Notes under the pieces: model-generated
Seen by the model: the letters and a program-made list of their open reading frames with translations, nothing else
Databases searched by the model: none
What the model was told of the DNA's origin: nothing
Program-made: the position numbers and the translations under genes
Source of the DNA: Limonium bicolor
Taxonomy: Eukaryota; Streptophyta; Magnoliopsida; Caryophyllales; Plumbaginaceae
Length of the DNA stretch: 64,000 nucleotides
Direction of reading: 5' to 3'
Assembly (NCBI GenBank): GCA_023374045.1
Contig: CM041778.1
Span: 92,568,839-92,632,838 of the forward strand
Shown here: one piece after another, positions 32,835 through 45,387 of the stretch
How positions within the stretch are numbered: the stretch's first letter is position 1
Layout: every line of letters begins with the position of its first letter

Positions 32835-35800
32835 TCAAAACAGATGTAGTTCCTGCTTGAGCTTGTTTTGCTTCCACTTTGGAAGCTTGTAGAATTCACT
32901 CTTCGTCGTCGCAAACTTCTCTTTGAACTCAGTCGAGGATAAATACGTCTGTCAATGACCCAAGATCACAAGGGGAAAAATACAAACCCGAATGTAAGAG
33001 ATATATGTCTTATCATGATACTAGCTTTATAGGCTAAACTCCAAGAACTTGGTAGCATAGTCGGTGAAGGACCACGGAGTATGAAGTTATTAATCAAACA
33101 GAACGGTCAATTAACTTTTCAGGTGAAATACGGATAAGGAACAAAAAAGCGCTCCGTTCTCTTGTGGGATATAGCGATTGAGAATTATAAGAAGTGGGAA
33201 TGAAGAGATAAATGATCAGGTTAAAGTACCTCCCGCTTGGTCACATCTATGTCCGGTACAGGATCAGCTGAGTTCGTTGTGAGGCGTTCATATGGGTATG
33301 TAGGAAGTCCATCGTCATCTTCAGTTTCACCCTCTTTAGAATCCTCCTGTATGGTGAGACTCACTCTGTCGCTCACACTCTCTTTTTCCTGGTCATTTTT
33401 ATCAGACTGTGAAGTCATGCTTGGAGTCACTACAAACACACAGAGAAAGAAGAGGCAGTTGATCAGAAGATCCATCCCCCGAATAAGCAAGCTACTTGTA
33501 CTTTGCCTGAGAACGCTAGTCAGAAGTTCGATATATACATCCACTAGTAATGTAAAATCACGCTTCTATTCTCAGGAATTCCAGTAAAATCACTAAAAGG
33601 TCCTAAGCAGCACCGACAGTCCGACTGATACAAGGATTTGAGCCTCAACCAAGCAGACAGAACGTAATACCTTTAACAGTCCGAGCAAAGAGCCGCTCTT
33701 TTGCGGTTTTCTCAAATGAAGCACTCAGTGCCGAAATAGATGAAACCTTTGAACCTGCAGATTTTAGTGAGTCTGAGGAACCTGACTTTGGGTAGAGCTT
33801 TGAGACCATAGGTGGAGGAGTTGAGAGGTTTCTGCCGTTGGAATTGTCAAATTTAGCTGCAAGAGCATTAAATGCTGGGGATCGACCCCGGGCACGGGGT
33901 CGTTCTGGACTGAAAGATACACTCCTTGATCGCTGTGGTTTTTCTCCCGGAGCAAGGCTTGATCTTCCTCCAAATGACAAGGGTGTTCTCCGCTTGGTTT
34001 TCTAGAACATAGCAAAATTTGTATTACAAAACAGTAACTAGCGACATATACGATCAAGTAATAACTCGGGGATTCAGAGAGAAATTCATCTTCTGCTAAC
34101 ATATTTGAGTGTAACTGCAATATCTCACATTGACAACTGGAGTTCCTTCATTCTTCACAAGAGATAGTTTCCTCTGGAAAGAATTTCCATCCATCTGGAA
34201 GGAATCACGAGATTAATATCACTATCTGCATTTCACAGCTATAGATTATTCTCAGTACAGCCAATGCAACTTACTAGAGCCTTCGAAGAGTCCCATGTGA
34301 AAAAGCGAGTGAAGAAAGGTGGCTCACTTCCTTCCATTACAACGTATATAGGAGTTTCTCGCGAAATCTTCTCCATGAAAAAATCTCGCTCAAGAAAAGT
34401 CTGCCAAAAAAAGACCATTATCCAACATTACAGATGGCAGAGGTTTCTCCAAATTCAAAACAGTCTTACCTCCCCAATATCCAATGCCTTCAATTTAGTC
34501 TTGGAGTCCACTTGCTCTCCCACCCACACAAAGATATCACTGTGACAATCGAGGATGTATACGTCTTCAGTCATTAAATCATCCTGATTGAAGTTGAATA
34601 CTTCCTTCACCTGCATGTGTCATTTGACTTACAACCTTATATCTCTCCCACAAATTATCATAAGGCACAACACATGATGAGAAAACATGCGACATATTTG
34701 AACAAGAAGAGCTAGAATTAGTTTTCCCAGATTCAGATGAATCGAATCAAAGTCAAGCAAATATTTCACATGGATCCAATCACAATCAAGCTAATTGGAA
34801 GCAGAGAATAGGCATACCTGGAGTTCTCCTGTTAACCAGCCAAATATAATGAACCACATGACGTAGAGAGTGATGGAACAAAAGAACATTGAAATATCAG
34901 CTGGCTGAAAAATGGGTCAGAGCTCTGAATTTCACGAAATATGTTCACATAAAGAGAGCCTTTTCATTTTAAGAAGGGATGTTGGGTGAAGAGAATCTGA
35001 TTTTGGCCTACCCTTTAAGAAGGTGCATGAAAACAAGTGTGGTTCACTTTCAGATTCCCTACTGATCTTCTCGTGAGAATATTCTTTTTTCCCACCCAAT
35101 AACTCCCAAAATTGTTCAGATTCAGATCCTTCCTTTTGTGGCCTTGTTTGCAAATTTGGCTGCAGAAATACGAGTAGTGCACAACAAATACACTGTCATG
35201 GGGGAGGGAAACAGGAAGAGAACATCAAAGAATACAGAATAGTCATATTATATCATAATCAAAGAGATAATACTTGGGAAACCATTTCATATGATAGTGT
35301 GAGCATGTGTCCATGTGACCATGCGCAAGAGAGAGGGAGACAGAGAAACCTTAATGATATCCAGTTGCCTTTCCATGAGTTCTTGGTCGTCAGGGGAGGT
35401 AAGGTTTCCAGCCCATGTAAAAATGGTCGACCCTTGGTGCAATATGTAACAGTAGGCAGAATTTAATGATGTTGAGACCTGAGTGCACCATGGTAAGACT
35501 TAATACTTCTACATAGTCAGATAATATCTCACTTAAGAGGTTGAGCAGCTAAGCAAAGAACAAGTGATATAAATCAACAAACCGGTTCAACTTGAATAGA
35601 TTGCATGTTGTCAGACCCAGAGCCTTGGACCCGAAATAAGGCGAGACCATCTTCAGTATATGTATCATCTGGAACTTCCTTCTCGGCGATGGACTTTTTG
35701 TATCCCTTACCGAGTCCACCCTAATGATACCCAGTATTTAAATCGATTGCAGGAAGAAAAAATGTTAAATAAAATAAGGCATGTAAATCCACAACAGAAT

Positions 35801-38800
35801 AGTTAAAGTACATCATACTAGTGAAGTCTTGCATTACCTTGAAAGTAATGAAGCTTTGGAAGATTGCGAAAAATTGGAAGGGTTCATTACCCTCATGGAT
35901 GCGAGCCTAAACAATGAGCAAAAACAATTTAACATAAGCAGGCCTAAGGATATCTATGTGCTATGTCCTTGCCCAGAATGTTACCTCAGCAGGTAAGAAT
36001 TTCATAGATTCTACCATCTTGCTTGCAATTGTTAAACCAGAAGCTCTTTCTTCCTGAATAAAGATGATCAGAACTGCTAATTAGCATATACACCACATTG
36101 ATTCGTGAACATAGAACAATACTAGTAGGGGGTGAATTACAAAAGCAAGAATATCGGCGCGGAACCCAAAGTTTTCTCTTACCTCAATACTATGTTTCCC
36201 AAACCATATTCCCACAAGGTATTCCTCTTTGTCGTCACCAGCATAAGTATACAGGAAGATGTAGCAGTCACCGCTGTAAAATTTTGACAGATCAGATTCT
36301 GGAAGAGAAGTCTTCTCGCTGCCATTCACACGCCAAACCTGAATTATCACAAAGTTTGTTAGTAGACCAAAGAATTAGGCATTTGGTTGCAAACACAAGT
36401 CCCACCTCTAGGCAAAGCTAGTAGCATGAAACTCTCGGACAACATTCTATGACAAATCTGTAAAGGTAGCTATGCAGTTGTGGCTTTTCCTCTCTCTAAA
36501 AGACAAGGACTGATAAAAGTCACAGGTTTTTTCCCCCAAACATCTATTCCTGCAATCAAAGTACTTTTTATCTCTTCTCAAGACAGTCTGAAAAGATTGG
36601 GTTGTGGAGGCTTTGTGGTTTATTTAACAAACTTGTTTGTGATCAAGGCTAGAAGAAAATGGAACAAACATATCATTTGGCAAGTCATATTTTTAAATGC
36701 TCAGCACTGTTAAAATCATGAGCAACCCATCATCATTATACATTCCTCTTGATACTCCTAGCTGTAGGTGACCTTCAAATTACTACATTGATTTCTGTTC
36801 AAAGAATGGAAAGTGCATGCAAAATATAGATCAGTGGTCAGCCTTGGAAGAGCAAAACCAGGGAGTTCTCATTGACATGTAATAAAGAAAGCCTGTTGAA
36901 GGCTAGTAATGTCCACCTAAAGAGTTGACGGATTTAAGGAATTGACGGTTTTTTATTGGATCCGGCCACATTTTCTACTTTCCACTTCTTTCTCTCTGTT
37001 TACGTGCTGGGTGTGTTCCTCTTCTGATCCTTCTCTGTTTGCATATCTATATGTATTAATTGAGTTGGATCCATATTATATTTTCTCTTTCTGATAAGCC
37101 AGAAAAAATCAGTGATATCATCTTTTTTTGGGTGTCACACCTGATGTTTTTCTGTCTCTAACTTGCTGGATTTTGTTTTCTGGGTGCTGGCTCATTTGAT
37201 GCGGTCAAAAAATGTATAATGGGAAATTTCTTGGTTGTTACTTACAACACAGGGTGCAGGATAGAAGATGTCCCAAGCTATAGAAATGTGGCAGTAGCTA
37301 TGTTTTGGATTGTTATAGGTGATATATCTCCAGAATGCTACTGGCTTAAGATTGGCGGTAGTGAGAAGAAGGAAAGACTAACCAAGATGGTGGAAACCTA
37401 TGATGGCTAGGAGCTTAGTGTTTCACAGTGTGAAGCAATGAGGAAGAAGGAGGCAGCATGTAAGATGACGACAGTCTGTTTATAAAATATGAAACTATAC
37501 TCAAACTGATGTGAGTGAAGAAAGAATAGGAGGGGTCGATGATTAGAGGATGATGAATTTACTGTGTCGGATGATTTTGAATCATTTTTGTATTTATCTA
37601 TCCTTAAAAACTATCAAAACAAATAAAGAAAGCTCTAGCATATGTCACCTGCAGATTTCCAGTGCAATCAATGTATGGTTCTGGCTCTTCTGTGGCAGGT
37701 TCTTCCTTCACTAAACCCTTCACATTGACCCCTTGCTTTCTGAGAAGAGCTAATGACGGAAGGAAGCATATCAGAGTAAGATGAAAATGGTGAGGCATAA
37801 GACCAGTAACCAAGCCAGCAAAGAAGCAATCATATAAGTCCAAAACACAAACTAGCAAATCTTCTCTGTATGTTCAGAAGTAAGAGTTTGATACATTCTC
37901 AAAATCACAAACATACGAGATACTGACCAGCAACCTTTCCCCTTCCTTCCTCACGCACAGTAGCTTTTGCATTTTCAGGCCATGAGTTGAAGAGTGATTT
38001 AAAAGACACCGTCTCAAAACCCTCCATCACTCGTATAACATGAGACGTTGGCTGATCAAGGCTACGAAGCAAATCCTGTATAGAAAGTACAAGACTAAAA
38101 TCTGAATTTAGGAGTTGGCATAAAAAATTACTAAAAATATGGATTTATAAGACAGGAGATGGGTCCTATACTTCTGCTGCTCCACCTGCACTCTTCCTTT
38201 CATCAAGAGAGGTATTCCTTCCCATCCATACATGAACTTCTGGTCCAGAATCTAATATATAGCATTTACTTGTGTCTAGCATTTCCCTTTTTAAACATTC
38301 AGCTTCCATTGGTTCCCTCTGTCCCTTCTCAACACTTGGACAACAAACAAGAAACCAGCTTCTAATCAGAAAAGAATTTCAAGAAGCTCCAGAGTGATAA
38401 TCTTGATATAAATGAATTCTGTATTCATTTTCTTTATGAGCATCACACCCAATAAACAAACAACTTTAGTAGGACTAATAATCGCCAAGCCCCTGTGGCT
38501 TGGTCGGTAGAGGAGTGGTATATAGGAACCAAAGGTCCTGGATTTGAAAACTACCCACTACCGTAACTATCAAAAAAAAAAGTAGGACTAATAATCAGGG
38601 AATAATGTAAGGCTTAAATAAATTTTTTTAAGGCTAAAAGTATAAGTGTGATTAACATTAACAGAGACCAGAAGACAGCTACCAGAACAGCTTTGGCTGA
38701 TGAGCATCAACAACCTTCTTTTCATCATTAGCAGTTTTTCTAGGCAAGGGAGCAAAACCACCGAAAAGAGCCCAAAATTCACCAGCTTCAGCGCCAGCCA

Positions 38801-40475
38801 TCAATCGTCCATCCTCTGAGAAAAATCCATACAGTTATTAAAGAAGAGATATACTCCAAACTGTAACCCTTTACAACTGGCACCACATTTCTTACCGACA
38901 TAAGCAATATCACATTTTCCACGGTGATAAGCATCTTTGATGTATTGAGCAACCTCCAGTGCTTTAGCTCTATCTTGAATGCTAGTATTAGAACCGTTGA
39001 ATTGAAAAATTTTGTTTTGGGTATCCAAAATGAATATATCTTCATGACTGAGTGAAGATCGAGCAAAAGGAACCTACAATCAGCAAATCAAAATGATCAG
39101 TTTCTGCAGAATACAGGGATGGTCCCTGGAGAAAAGTGGGAACGTCTGGAAAACAGGAGAATTGAGGGAAATATATATCCTTACAAACATGAAGTAGTCA
39201 ATTGATAAATTAGCTGATATAAAGTACCTCCTTTACATGAACTACGTGTTTTCCTCTGCAAGCGTACAAACGTATCTGATATTCATTATTCTTAGAGCCT
39301 GAAGAGACTCCACTTTCCTGGGGTATAATACAGGGTTTGAAATATGAAAGGAACTTCTCCGTTTCATGGCTTGGCACTTCTTGATACTGAACAGCACGGC
39401 CTCCAATAGCTGCGTCCAGTTCCACTGCCTTGATGGATGCAGTGGCAGCCTCATCCTGTTTAGAAATAATGTTTAAATATATTTGTGTGTGATATATTTA
39501 TACATGGTTAGAAAAAATAGATACAACAAAAAAAATTCAAAATTTACGAAGGAACTCACTTGAGATGTATCTTTACCAAGCCAATAATGGATATCGTGCC
39601 TTAATGTGCCACCTTTAGTAGCAGTAGTCTGACGAAAAAGATAGGCCACATCCAATACTAATTAAAGGAAAAACATGGATGATATAGAAGTGCAAGTGTC
39701 CTTTGTGTTGAAGAGAAATGCAAGAGATCAAGCTAGAAGAAGCACAAAATCCAGATTGAAGGAATAAAACAAAGATAACGACAGATATACAGCAGATTGG
39801 AATATCGTTTAGAATGACTTTTGATAGAGCGAACAGAACGACACCCATAACCTAAGAAAACATAGTCAGGGTCAAAGAATTTAGTTCATACCTTTAAGAT
39901 TATGTACGACTCCTTTGTACTAAATTTTCCATGAGAAGACTGAGGGACAGATACAGGGCGGGAACTCTCAATACGCCAAATTTCAAGCCCTCTATGTCTG
40001 AGCGTCAAGTCAAACAGAATAATACCAGAAACGACATAATTGGTTGTGTAAAGATTCACATTTTCCCCCAGCAAGCATTGATTTTGAATTATTCACTCAA
40101 CAGAATCTTAAATTGTACCAAAGACTATATTTCTGATACTTGCATATGTTATAATACCACACAGCATGATTCCTATAGAAACAAAACAAGTCGATGACAA
40201 CAAAAAGAAGGCATCGGAAATTTGTTAAGTTCCTCACATTACAACGCAGCAGAGACAGCAACGCACCACGAAACAAAAGTTCAGGATGCTTTTAAGTTCT
40301 ATGAATCTTCACAATGACCAAGACATGCATACAATTAATGCTAACTAACAACAAGATATCAGAAGCGTTATATAATAGCCAAAACAGAAAACTTGATTCA
40401 CAGAAAATCATAAGGATACGCTTTTTGTCCAGCTCCCTGGAAAGCTGAATCTATATCTTTCATTGAGACTGCCAT
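32835..40475 (-). CDS. VLN4: Villin (VLN4-like), 22 coding exons, 957 aa
   Basis: Actin-binding protein that bundles, caps or severs filaments in a Ca2+-dependent manner. Exons: 40475-40420, 39991-39892, 39628-39560, 39455-39228, 39073-38896, 38815-38683, 38334-38172, 38075-37928, 37749-37649, 36338-36183, 36053-35985, 35906-35838, 35720-35583, 35478-35350, 35159-35012, 34828-34818, 34610-34470, 34400-34275, 34194-34129, 34001-33671, 33429-33230, 32948-32835. All introns are GT-AG and phases agree; the total is 2874 nt. It starts [20 protein letters not shown]. Six gelsolin repeats span about residues 20-720 ([72 protein letters not shown]). A Ser/Pro-rich linker follows ([20 protein letters not shown]), and the headpiece ends [17 protein letters not shown]. 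The N-terminus and [15 protein letters not shown] resemble VLN4/VLN5 more than VLN2/VLN3 (from memory of the family). No stop or frameshift: an intact host gene. Confidence 0.97.
34818..34828 (-). other. 11-nt villin microexon
   Basis: Between exon 15 (ending in phase 1 after FLKG's first base) and exon 17 (starting VKEVFNF) two codon bases and three residues are missing. GAGAACTCCAG, bounded by an AACAG acceptor and a GTATGCC donor, supplies exactly these and gives FLKGELQVKEV, as expected from villin homologues (for example a LKG-LKVTE pattern). Skipping it would shift the frame. Confidence 0.85.
36339..37648 (-). other. Villin intron 9, unusually long
   Basis: 1310 nt, several times longer than the neighbouring introns. 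The part 36900-37570 has a different texture, with a plus-strand frame at 37219-37410 ([20 protein letters not shown]) of no recognised family. It may be a decayed insertion, but no termini or target duplication were identified. Confidence 0.5.
38484..38580 (+). mobile_element. tRNA-derived SINE in villin intron 6
   Basis: A 97-bp element ending in an A-run (about ten A), flanked by a perfect 16-bp target duplication AGTAGGACTAATAATC (38468-38483 and 38581-38596). The pol III A box is TGGCTTGGTCGG and a degenerate B box is GGATTTGAAAAC, spaced as in tRNA. It lies antisense to villin between exons 6 and 7, away from the splice sites. Confidence 0.9.
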
Positions 40476-40930
40476 ATATAGTTGTAGATCTCAACCTTGT
40501 TTTTAAATAAAGCGTGAATGCCAAATGCCACGCAAAAATCTGTTCAAGAAGATTACAAAATAGGTATAGAAGAATAGTCAGAATACGGTGAGCACTATTT
40601 TATCAATCACTGTAGGGGAATTACGGGACAAAATCAAGGAGCCGTATCACCAAGCACAGGGATAGAAATCCCCATGTAGTTTCCATTTGGAATTTAAAAG
40701 CTTAATATTGAAAATAAACAAGCAACACGCCAAAAACGTACGAGTTATCTAGAGGAGAAACGCCGGGGAGGAACACGACATCGCATACCTGAACTTGTGC
40801 CCGTTCTTAGGCTCGAGCAACTTGCAATGCTTGCGATCGCGCCAGAATATTGTCCAGTAAGCATGAGATCGCTCACTAAAACGCTCCCGACTCATCGAGA
40901 GTACAAGGAGAGTTCGTCTCAATCACTTCC
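40476..40930 (-). other. Villin 5' untranslated region with a likely leader intron
   Basis: On the minus strand, AAGTTCAG then GTATGCGATG at 40788-40787 is a strong donor. An intron from there to an AG near 40495 would place a non-coding first exon (about 40930-40789) upstream of the ATG at 40475. Leader introns are common in plant actin-cytoskeleton genes. The exact transcription start is not visible. Confidence 0.5.
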
Positions 40931-41766
40931 ATTTACTCAACAACAGCTAAGCCTTCGAATCCAGAGCGAAAAGGAAAGGGAAATTGAGCTAAACTTGCAC
41001 GATTCTCATCTGCCTCGTCAGGCAAATGTTGCGTCTAATTGGGGTTGAATGATGAAAATTTAGTTAATACTACGTGAATAGATCAAACGAAAGACAAAAT
41101 TGAAAGAGTTCCGGAAAAAATTGCAAGCTTTGCGCATCGTCAACCAAACAATACATCTGCTGTCCTTGCATGGCCAAGAGCATATAGAGGAAACAAGATA
41201 GTGCTCTGGACTAACAAGAAATCCAGTACCATATTTTTTTCTGGGTGTTTTTGGTTAGTGTAATTATTTCTCCTATTAATTATGTGTCTAGCTTTTGATT
41301 GTTATTTGTTTTCAATTTTTTTACAACTGCCCTATTTTCATGGACCTTTAAGAACAATTTCATTTGTTTCTCAACGTTATCTATTTTATTTTAGATTCAT
41401 TAAACAACTAAATATTATTTATAAAAGAAAATTAACATAAGTGTGCCATTAACTGTATGAATGGATTTTTACATGTATACTACATATATATATAATTTAT
41501 TTTACTTTAATTTCTATATAAAAGATAATTACTTGTATATCTACCTTTTATAGAAAATTTAAATTATTACTATTGAACATGAATTACGTTTATACTTATT
41601 TTAAATTATTGATGTTCTAAATATATTTGAATGTTCAAATGATTACTTTAGTTATTTTCTATTGTGGTGTTTTTTTAATATTTTCCTCAATATATATAAT
41701 TACTTTATTTTTTTTATTAATTCACTCTTATTAATTAGATAATTATTATAATCTATGTTTATAGTT
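40931..41766. other. Upstream flank of villin
   Basis: Likely contains the villin promoter on the minus strand near 40930-41150; the rest is very AT-rich and without recognisable genes. Confidence 0.45.
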
Positions 41767-41771
41767 ATTTT

Positions 41772-42918
41772 CGTAGGATCTATGGGGTTGACGTAGTCTG
41801 TTTAGATCGAAATGTAACAGACATGGTCAATCTTGTGGGATAAATGGAGCTGACGTAGTCTTTCTAGATTGTTAGACCCAGACAGACTAGTTCGGGAAGC
41901 GCAAGCAGTCAATTGATGAGCTTTCTTCAAAGTATATTTCAAGATGTATGTTGTTGAAACACTTTGACTCTTTCGGTGAATTGAAAGAATCGATCAACAA
42001 AATACCTATACAAGAATGAGAAACTTTATTGATAGACATTTTAGGGTCACAAGAAAGTATCTCACACTAGGGGTTAGGCAGAAAGACTATGCCTAACACC
42101 TACACTCACTCCTCAACGAATAAATCAATACAACATATGGAGAAATAAGGGTAAAAGCTCTAAAAAGTTAGATATATGAATTGTAGCTTGTAATATGAGA
42201 CATGTCTCTTTTTTCTAGTGACTTTTTCCTAACATAAGAAGTATTGGGGGCAGAAAAGCACACATTACGATTGATAATCCCAGCTCTTTATATAGTAAAG
42301 CCTCTGGAGCCGTTGAGGGAGTCTATTTTTAATATTTTAGGGACCAGACCGATTTTTAGTTCAAATTTCAGACTTGACTCAATTCTCGGGTAATTGAGGT
42401 TGTGACTTCGATTTGTGGGGCTCAAGGAAGTTGACTGAAGATGATAGAACGTTAGGATCTGGTAGACACGTTTTGATCCTTAATTGTCGCTAGTGGTTAT
42501 AACTACCTGATTGATGGACTCCTTTCTTGGACAAACAGACTCCTTTCTTAGACAACAAACTCCCTCCTTAATGATGATCTTCTTCTTTCAACGATAGACT
42601 TCTTTCTTCAAACGATGAACTCTGTTACCTGAGATTGTGTTAGAATTGATGCACTCTGTCTGTATGGATCGCCTCCATCTATGGCAAAACTTCTAGTTCC
42701 AGCCAGGGGCGGACGCAAAGGGGGAAACTTTTGAAAATTTGTAAAATGCTATTATAAATTTTTGAAAAATACAAAATAACATAATGTTTTAAAGAACAAT
42801 AGTGTCAATTTTTTTGCCCCCCCCTAAACAAAGTTTTAGGTCCGCTAGTGGTTCCAGCATTTCTTGATTGATTCCATTTGTGTGTAAATTGCATCATCAT
42901 TGGCAAAACCAATTGTGA
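41772..42918 (-). repeat. LTR a of the short LTR element
   Basis: About 1.0 kb without the 147-bp MITE. Begins CGTAGGATC (T to C change in the terminal TG) and ends near CCAATTGTGA before the purine tract of internal 1. Confidence 0.8.
42704..42850. mobile_element. hAT-like MITE in LTR a
   Basis: 147 bp; starts CAGGGGCGGA, ends TCCGCTAGTG; perfect 8-bp target duplication GTTCCAGC (42696-42703, 42851-42858). LTRs b and c lack it and have the site in uninterrupted form. Same terminus as the 16199-24419 MITE, so two members of one family occur here. Confidence 0.92.
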
Positions 42919-43242
42919 TTCCCCCTTAATCCATGCATTGGTAGAAAGATTGCATGTTCCCCCTGAATTTGGAAATTCTTTTGGGTGTGCACCCCTAATA
43001 GAGTCACTTTCAGGTAGATCATTGGCGCTTCTTCATCGCATTGTTTGTCTTGGTCATTTATAGCACTACACAAGGGGCAGGGGCTTGATAGAGTTTATCT
43101 GGATGTGGAACTTTGGCGCTACGCAAAAGAACTGGAGTCTGTATGAAAGTTGAAGTCCACCTTGAAAACATAAAAGCACTCTGTCAGCTTGTAGGTTATC
43201 TTCAAATGGTGTGTGTCAGCCAAACCTGGCTCCAATACCAAT
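42919..43242 (-). other. Internal region 1 of the short LTR element
   Basis: 324 bp, with polypurine tract (minus strand) at its left end and the ATTGGTATTGGAGCC primer site at its right end. The short frame at 42878-43063 is shared with internal 2 (44162-44347) but is not similar to any known retroelement protein. Confidence 0.7.
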
Positions 43243-44202
43243 TGTAGGATCGATTGAGCTAACGTAGTGTGTCTAGGTTATTCAAAATGTAACAAACATA
43301 GTCTTTCTAGATTGTTCGATCTAGATAGACTAGCTTGGGAAGCGGAAGTAGTCAATTGACGAGCTTTCTTAAAAGAGATTCAAGATGTAAGTCGTTGAAA
43401 CACTTTGACTCTTTCGGTGAATGGACAAAGTCGATCAACAAAATACCAATACAAGAATAAGAAACTTTATTGATAGACTTTTTAGGGTTACAAGAAAGTA
43501 TCTCACACTTGATGTTAGACAGAAAGACTATGCCTAACACCTACACTCACTCCTCAGTGAATAGATGAATACAACTTATGGAGAAATAAGTGTAAACGCT
43601 CTAAAAAGCTAGATATATGAATTGTAGCTTGTAATATGAGACATGTCTCTTTTTCCTAATGAATTTTCCCTAACATAATAAGTATAGGGGCGGAAAAGCA
43701 CACATTACAATTGATAATCCTAGCTTTTTATATAGCAATTCCTTTGGAGCTGTTGAGGGAGTCTGTTTCCGATATTTTAGGGATCAGACTATTTTCTAGC
43801 ACAAATTTTAGACTTGACTCAATTCTCGGGTAATTGAGGTTGTGACTTCGATTTGTGGGGCTTAAGGAAGTTGGCTGAAGATGATACAACGTTGGAATCT
43901 GCCAGACACGCTTTGATCCTCAATTTTCGCTGGTGGTTGTAACAACTTGATTGATGGACTCCTTCCTTGGACAAATAGACTCCTTTGTTAGACAACAGAC
44001 TCCTTCCTTAATGATGATCTTCTTCTTTGAACGATAGACTTCTTTTTTCGAACGACAACTATGTTACCTGAGATTGTGTTTGAATTGATGCACTCTGTTT
44101 GTATGGATCACCTCCATCTATGGCAAAACTTCCAGTTCCAGCATTTCTTGATTGATTCCATTTGTGTGAAAATTGCATCATCATCGACAAAACCAATTGT
44201 GA
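43243..44202 (-). repeat. LTR b of the short LTR element
   Basis: 960 bp, TGTAGGATCGATTGAGC...CCAATTGTGA; aligns with LTR a and LTR c throughout. Confidence 0.85.
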
Positions 44203-44526
44203 TTCCCCCTTAATCCATGCATTGGTAGAAGGATTGCATGTTCCCCCTGAATTTGGAAATTCTTGTGGGTGTGCACCCCCAATAGAGTCACTTTCAGGTA
44301 GATCATTGGCGCTCCTTCATCGCATTGTTTGTCTTGGTCATCTATAACACCGCATGAGGGGCAGGGGCTTGATAGAGTTTATCTGGATGTGGAACTTCGG
44401 CGCTACGCAAAAGAACTGGAGTCTATGTGAAAGTTGAAGTCCACCTTGAAAACATAAAAGCACTCTGCAGTCTCGTAGATTATCATCAAATGGTGCGAGT
44501 CAGCCAAACCTAGCTCCAATACCAAT
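44203..44526 (-). other. Internal region 2 of the short LTR element
   Basis: 324 bp; near-copy of internal 1 with the same primer and polypurine sites. Confidence 0.7.
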
Positions 44527-45387
44527 TGTAGGATCGATAGAGCTAGCGTAGTCTGTCTTGGTTGTTCAAAATGTAACAGACAAAGTCAATCTTGTGGGAC
44601 AGATGGGGCTGACATAGTCTTTCTGGATTGTTAGACCTAGACAAACTAGCTCAGGAAGCGGAAGCAGTCAATTGATGAGCTTTCTTCAAAGTGCTTCAAG
44701 ATGTAAGTCATTGAAATACTTTGACTCTTTCGGTGAATGGACAGAGTCGATCAACAAAATACCAATACAAGAATAAGAAACTTTATTGATATAATTTTTA
44801 GGGTTACAAGAAAGTATCTCACACTTGGGGTTAGGAAGAAAGACTATGCTTGTAACACCCCAGATTTCACCTCATTATAAAGTATGAATTGATACGAGTA
44901 AAACACCATAAACGGGGATTAAATCGGAATTCAAATGAGTCGTAAAACTACAAAACATGGTTTGTCCAACCTTACGTTTGAACTTGGATGTTCGGATGAG
45001 GTCTGAGAGATCAAAGCAATTGTCCGAACTTGTGTCCGGACTTTGAAGTTCAGACACAAGTCGAGAGTTGAAAACCTAGAAGTCTGAACATGTGTTAGAA
45101 CGTCTAAGTTTGGATACAAGTTCCGATAAAATCAGTCATACGTGATGCAAAAATTGGTCCGGACATGTAAGTTCGGACCAATGCCGAGACTTACAAGCCA
45201 AACCTGTCCTCACATGCTGTCCTCACATGCTAGTTCAGATAGATGTTTGGACACCACTTAAACAGTGAATATCAGGAACTTTCGGGGCCTGTCCGAACAT
45301 ACAAGTTCGAACGTATGTTCGGACAGAGCCAAACCCTTAAAATCCTGATTGGATCTTTCTCCTTTACAAAACACATATTGAGATTAT

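Noticed and set aside
39420..39426. Apparent extra base giving a frameshift in villin exon 4
   Set aside because: A first reading suggested an inserted A, but the translated frame across the site (VELDAAIGG) and the total exon length of 228 nt show the exon is in phase.
40797..41048. Plus-strand 83-residue frame upstream of villin
   Set aside because: Lies opposite the villin 5' leader, no homology recognised.
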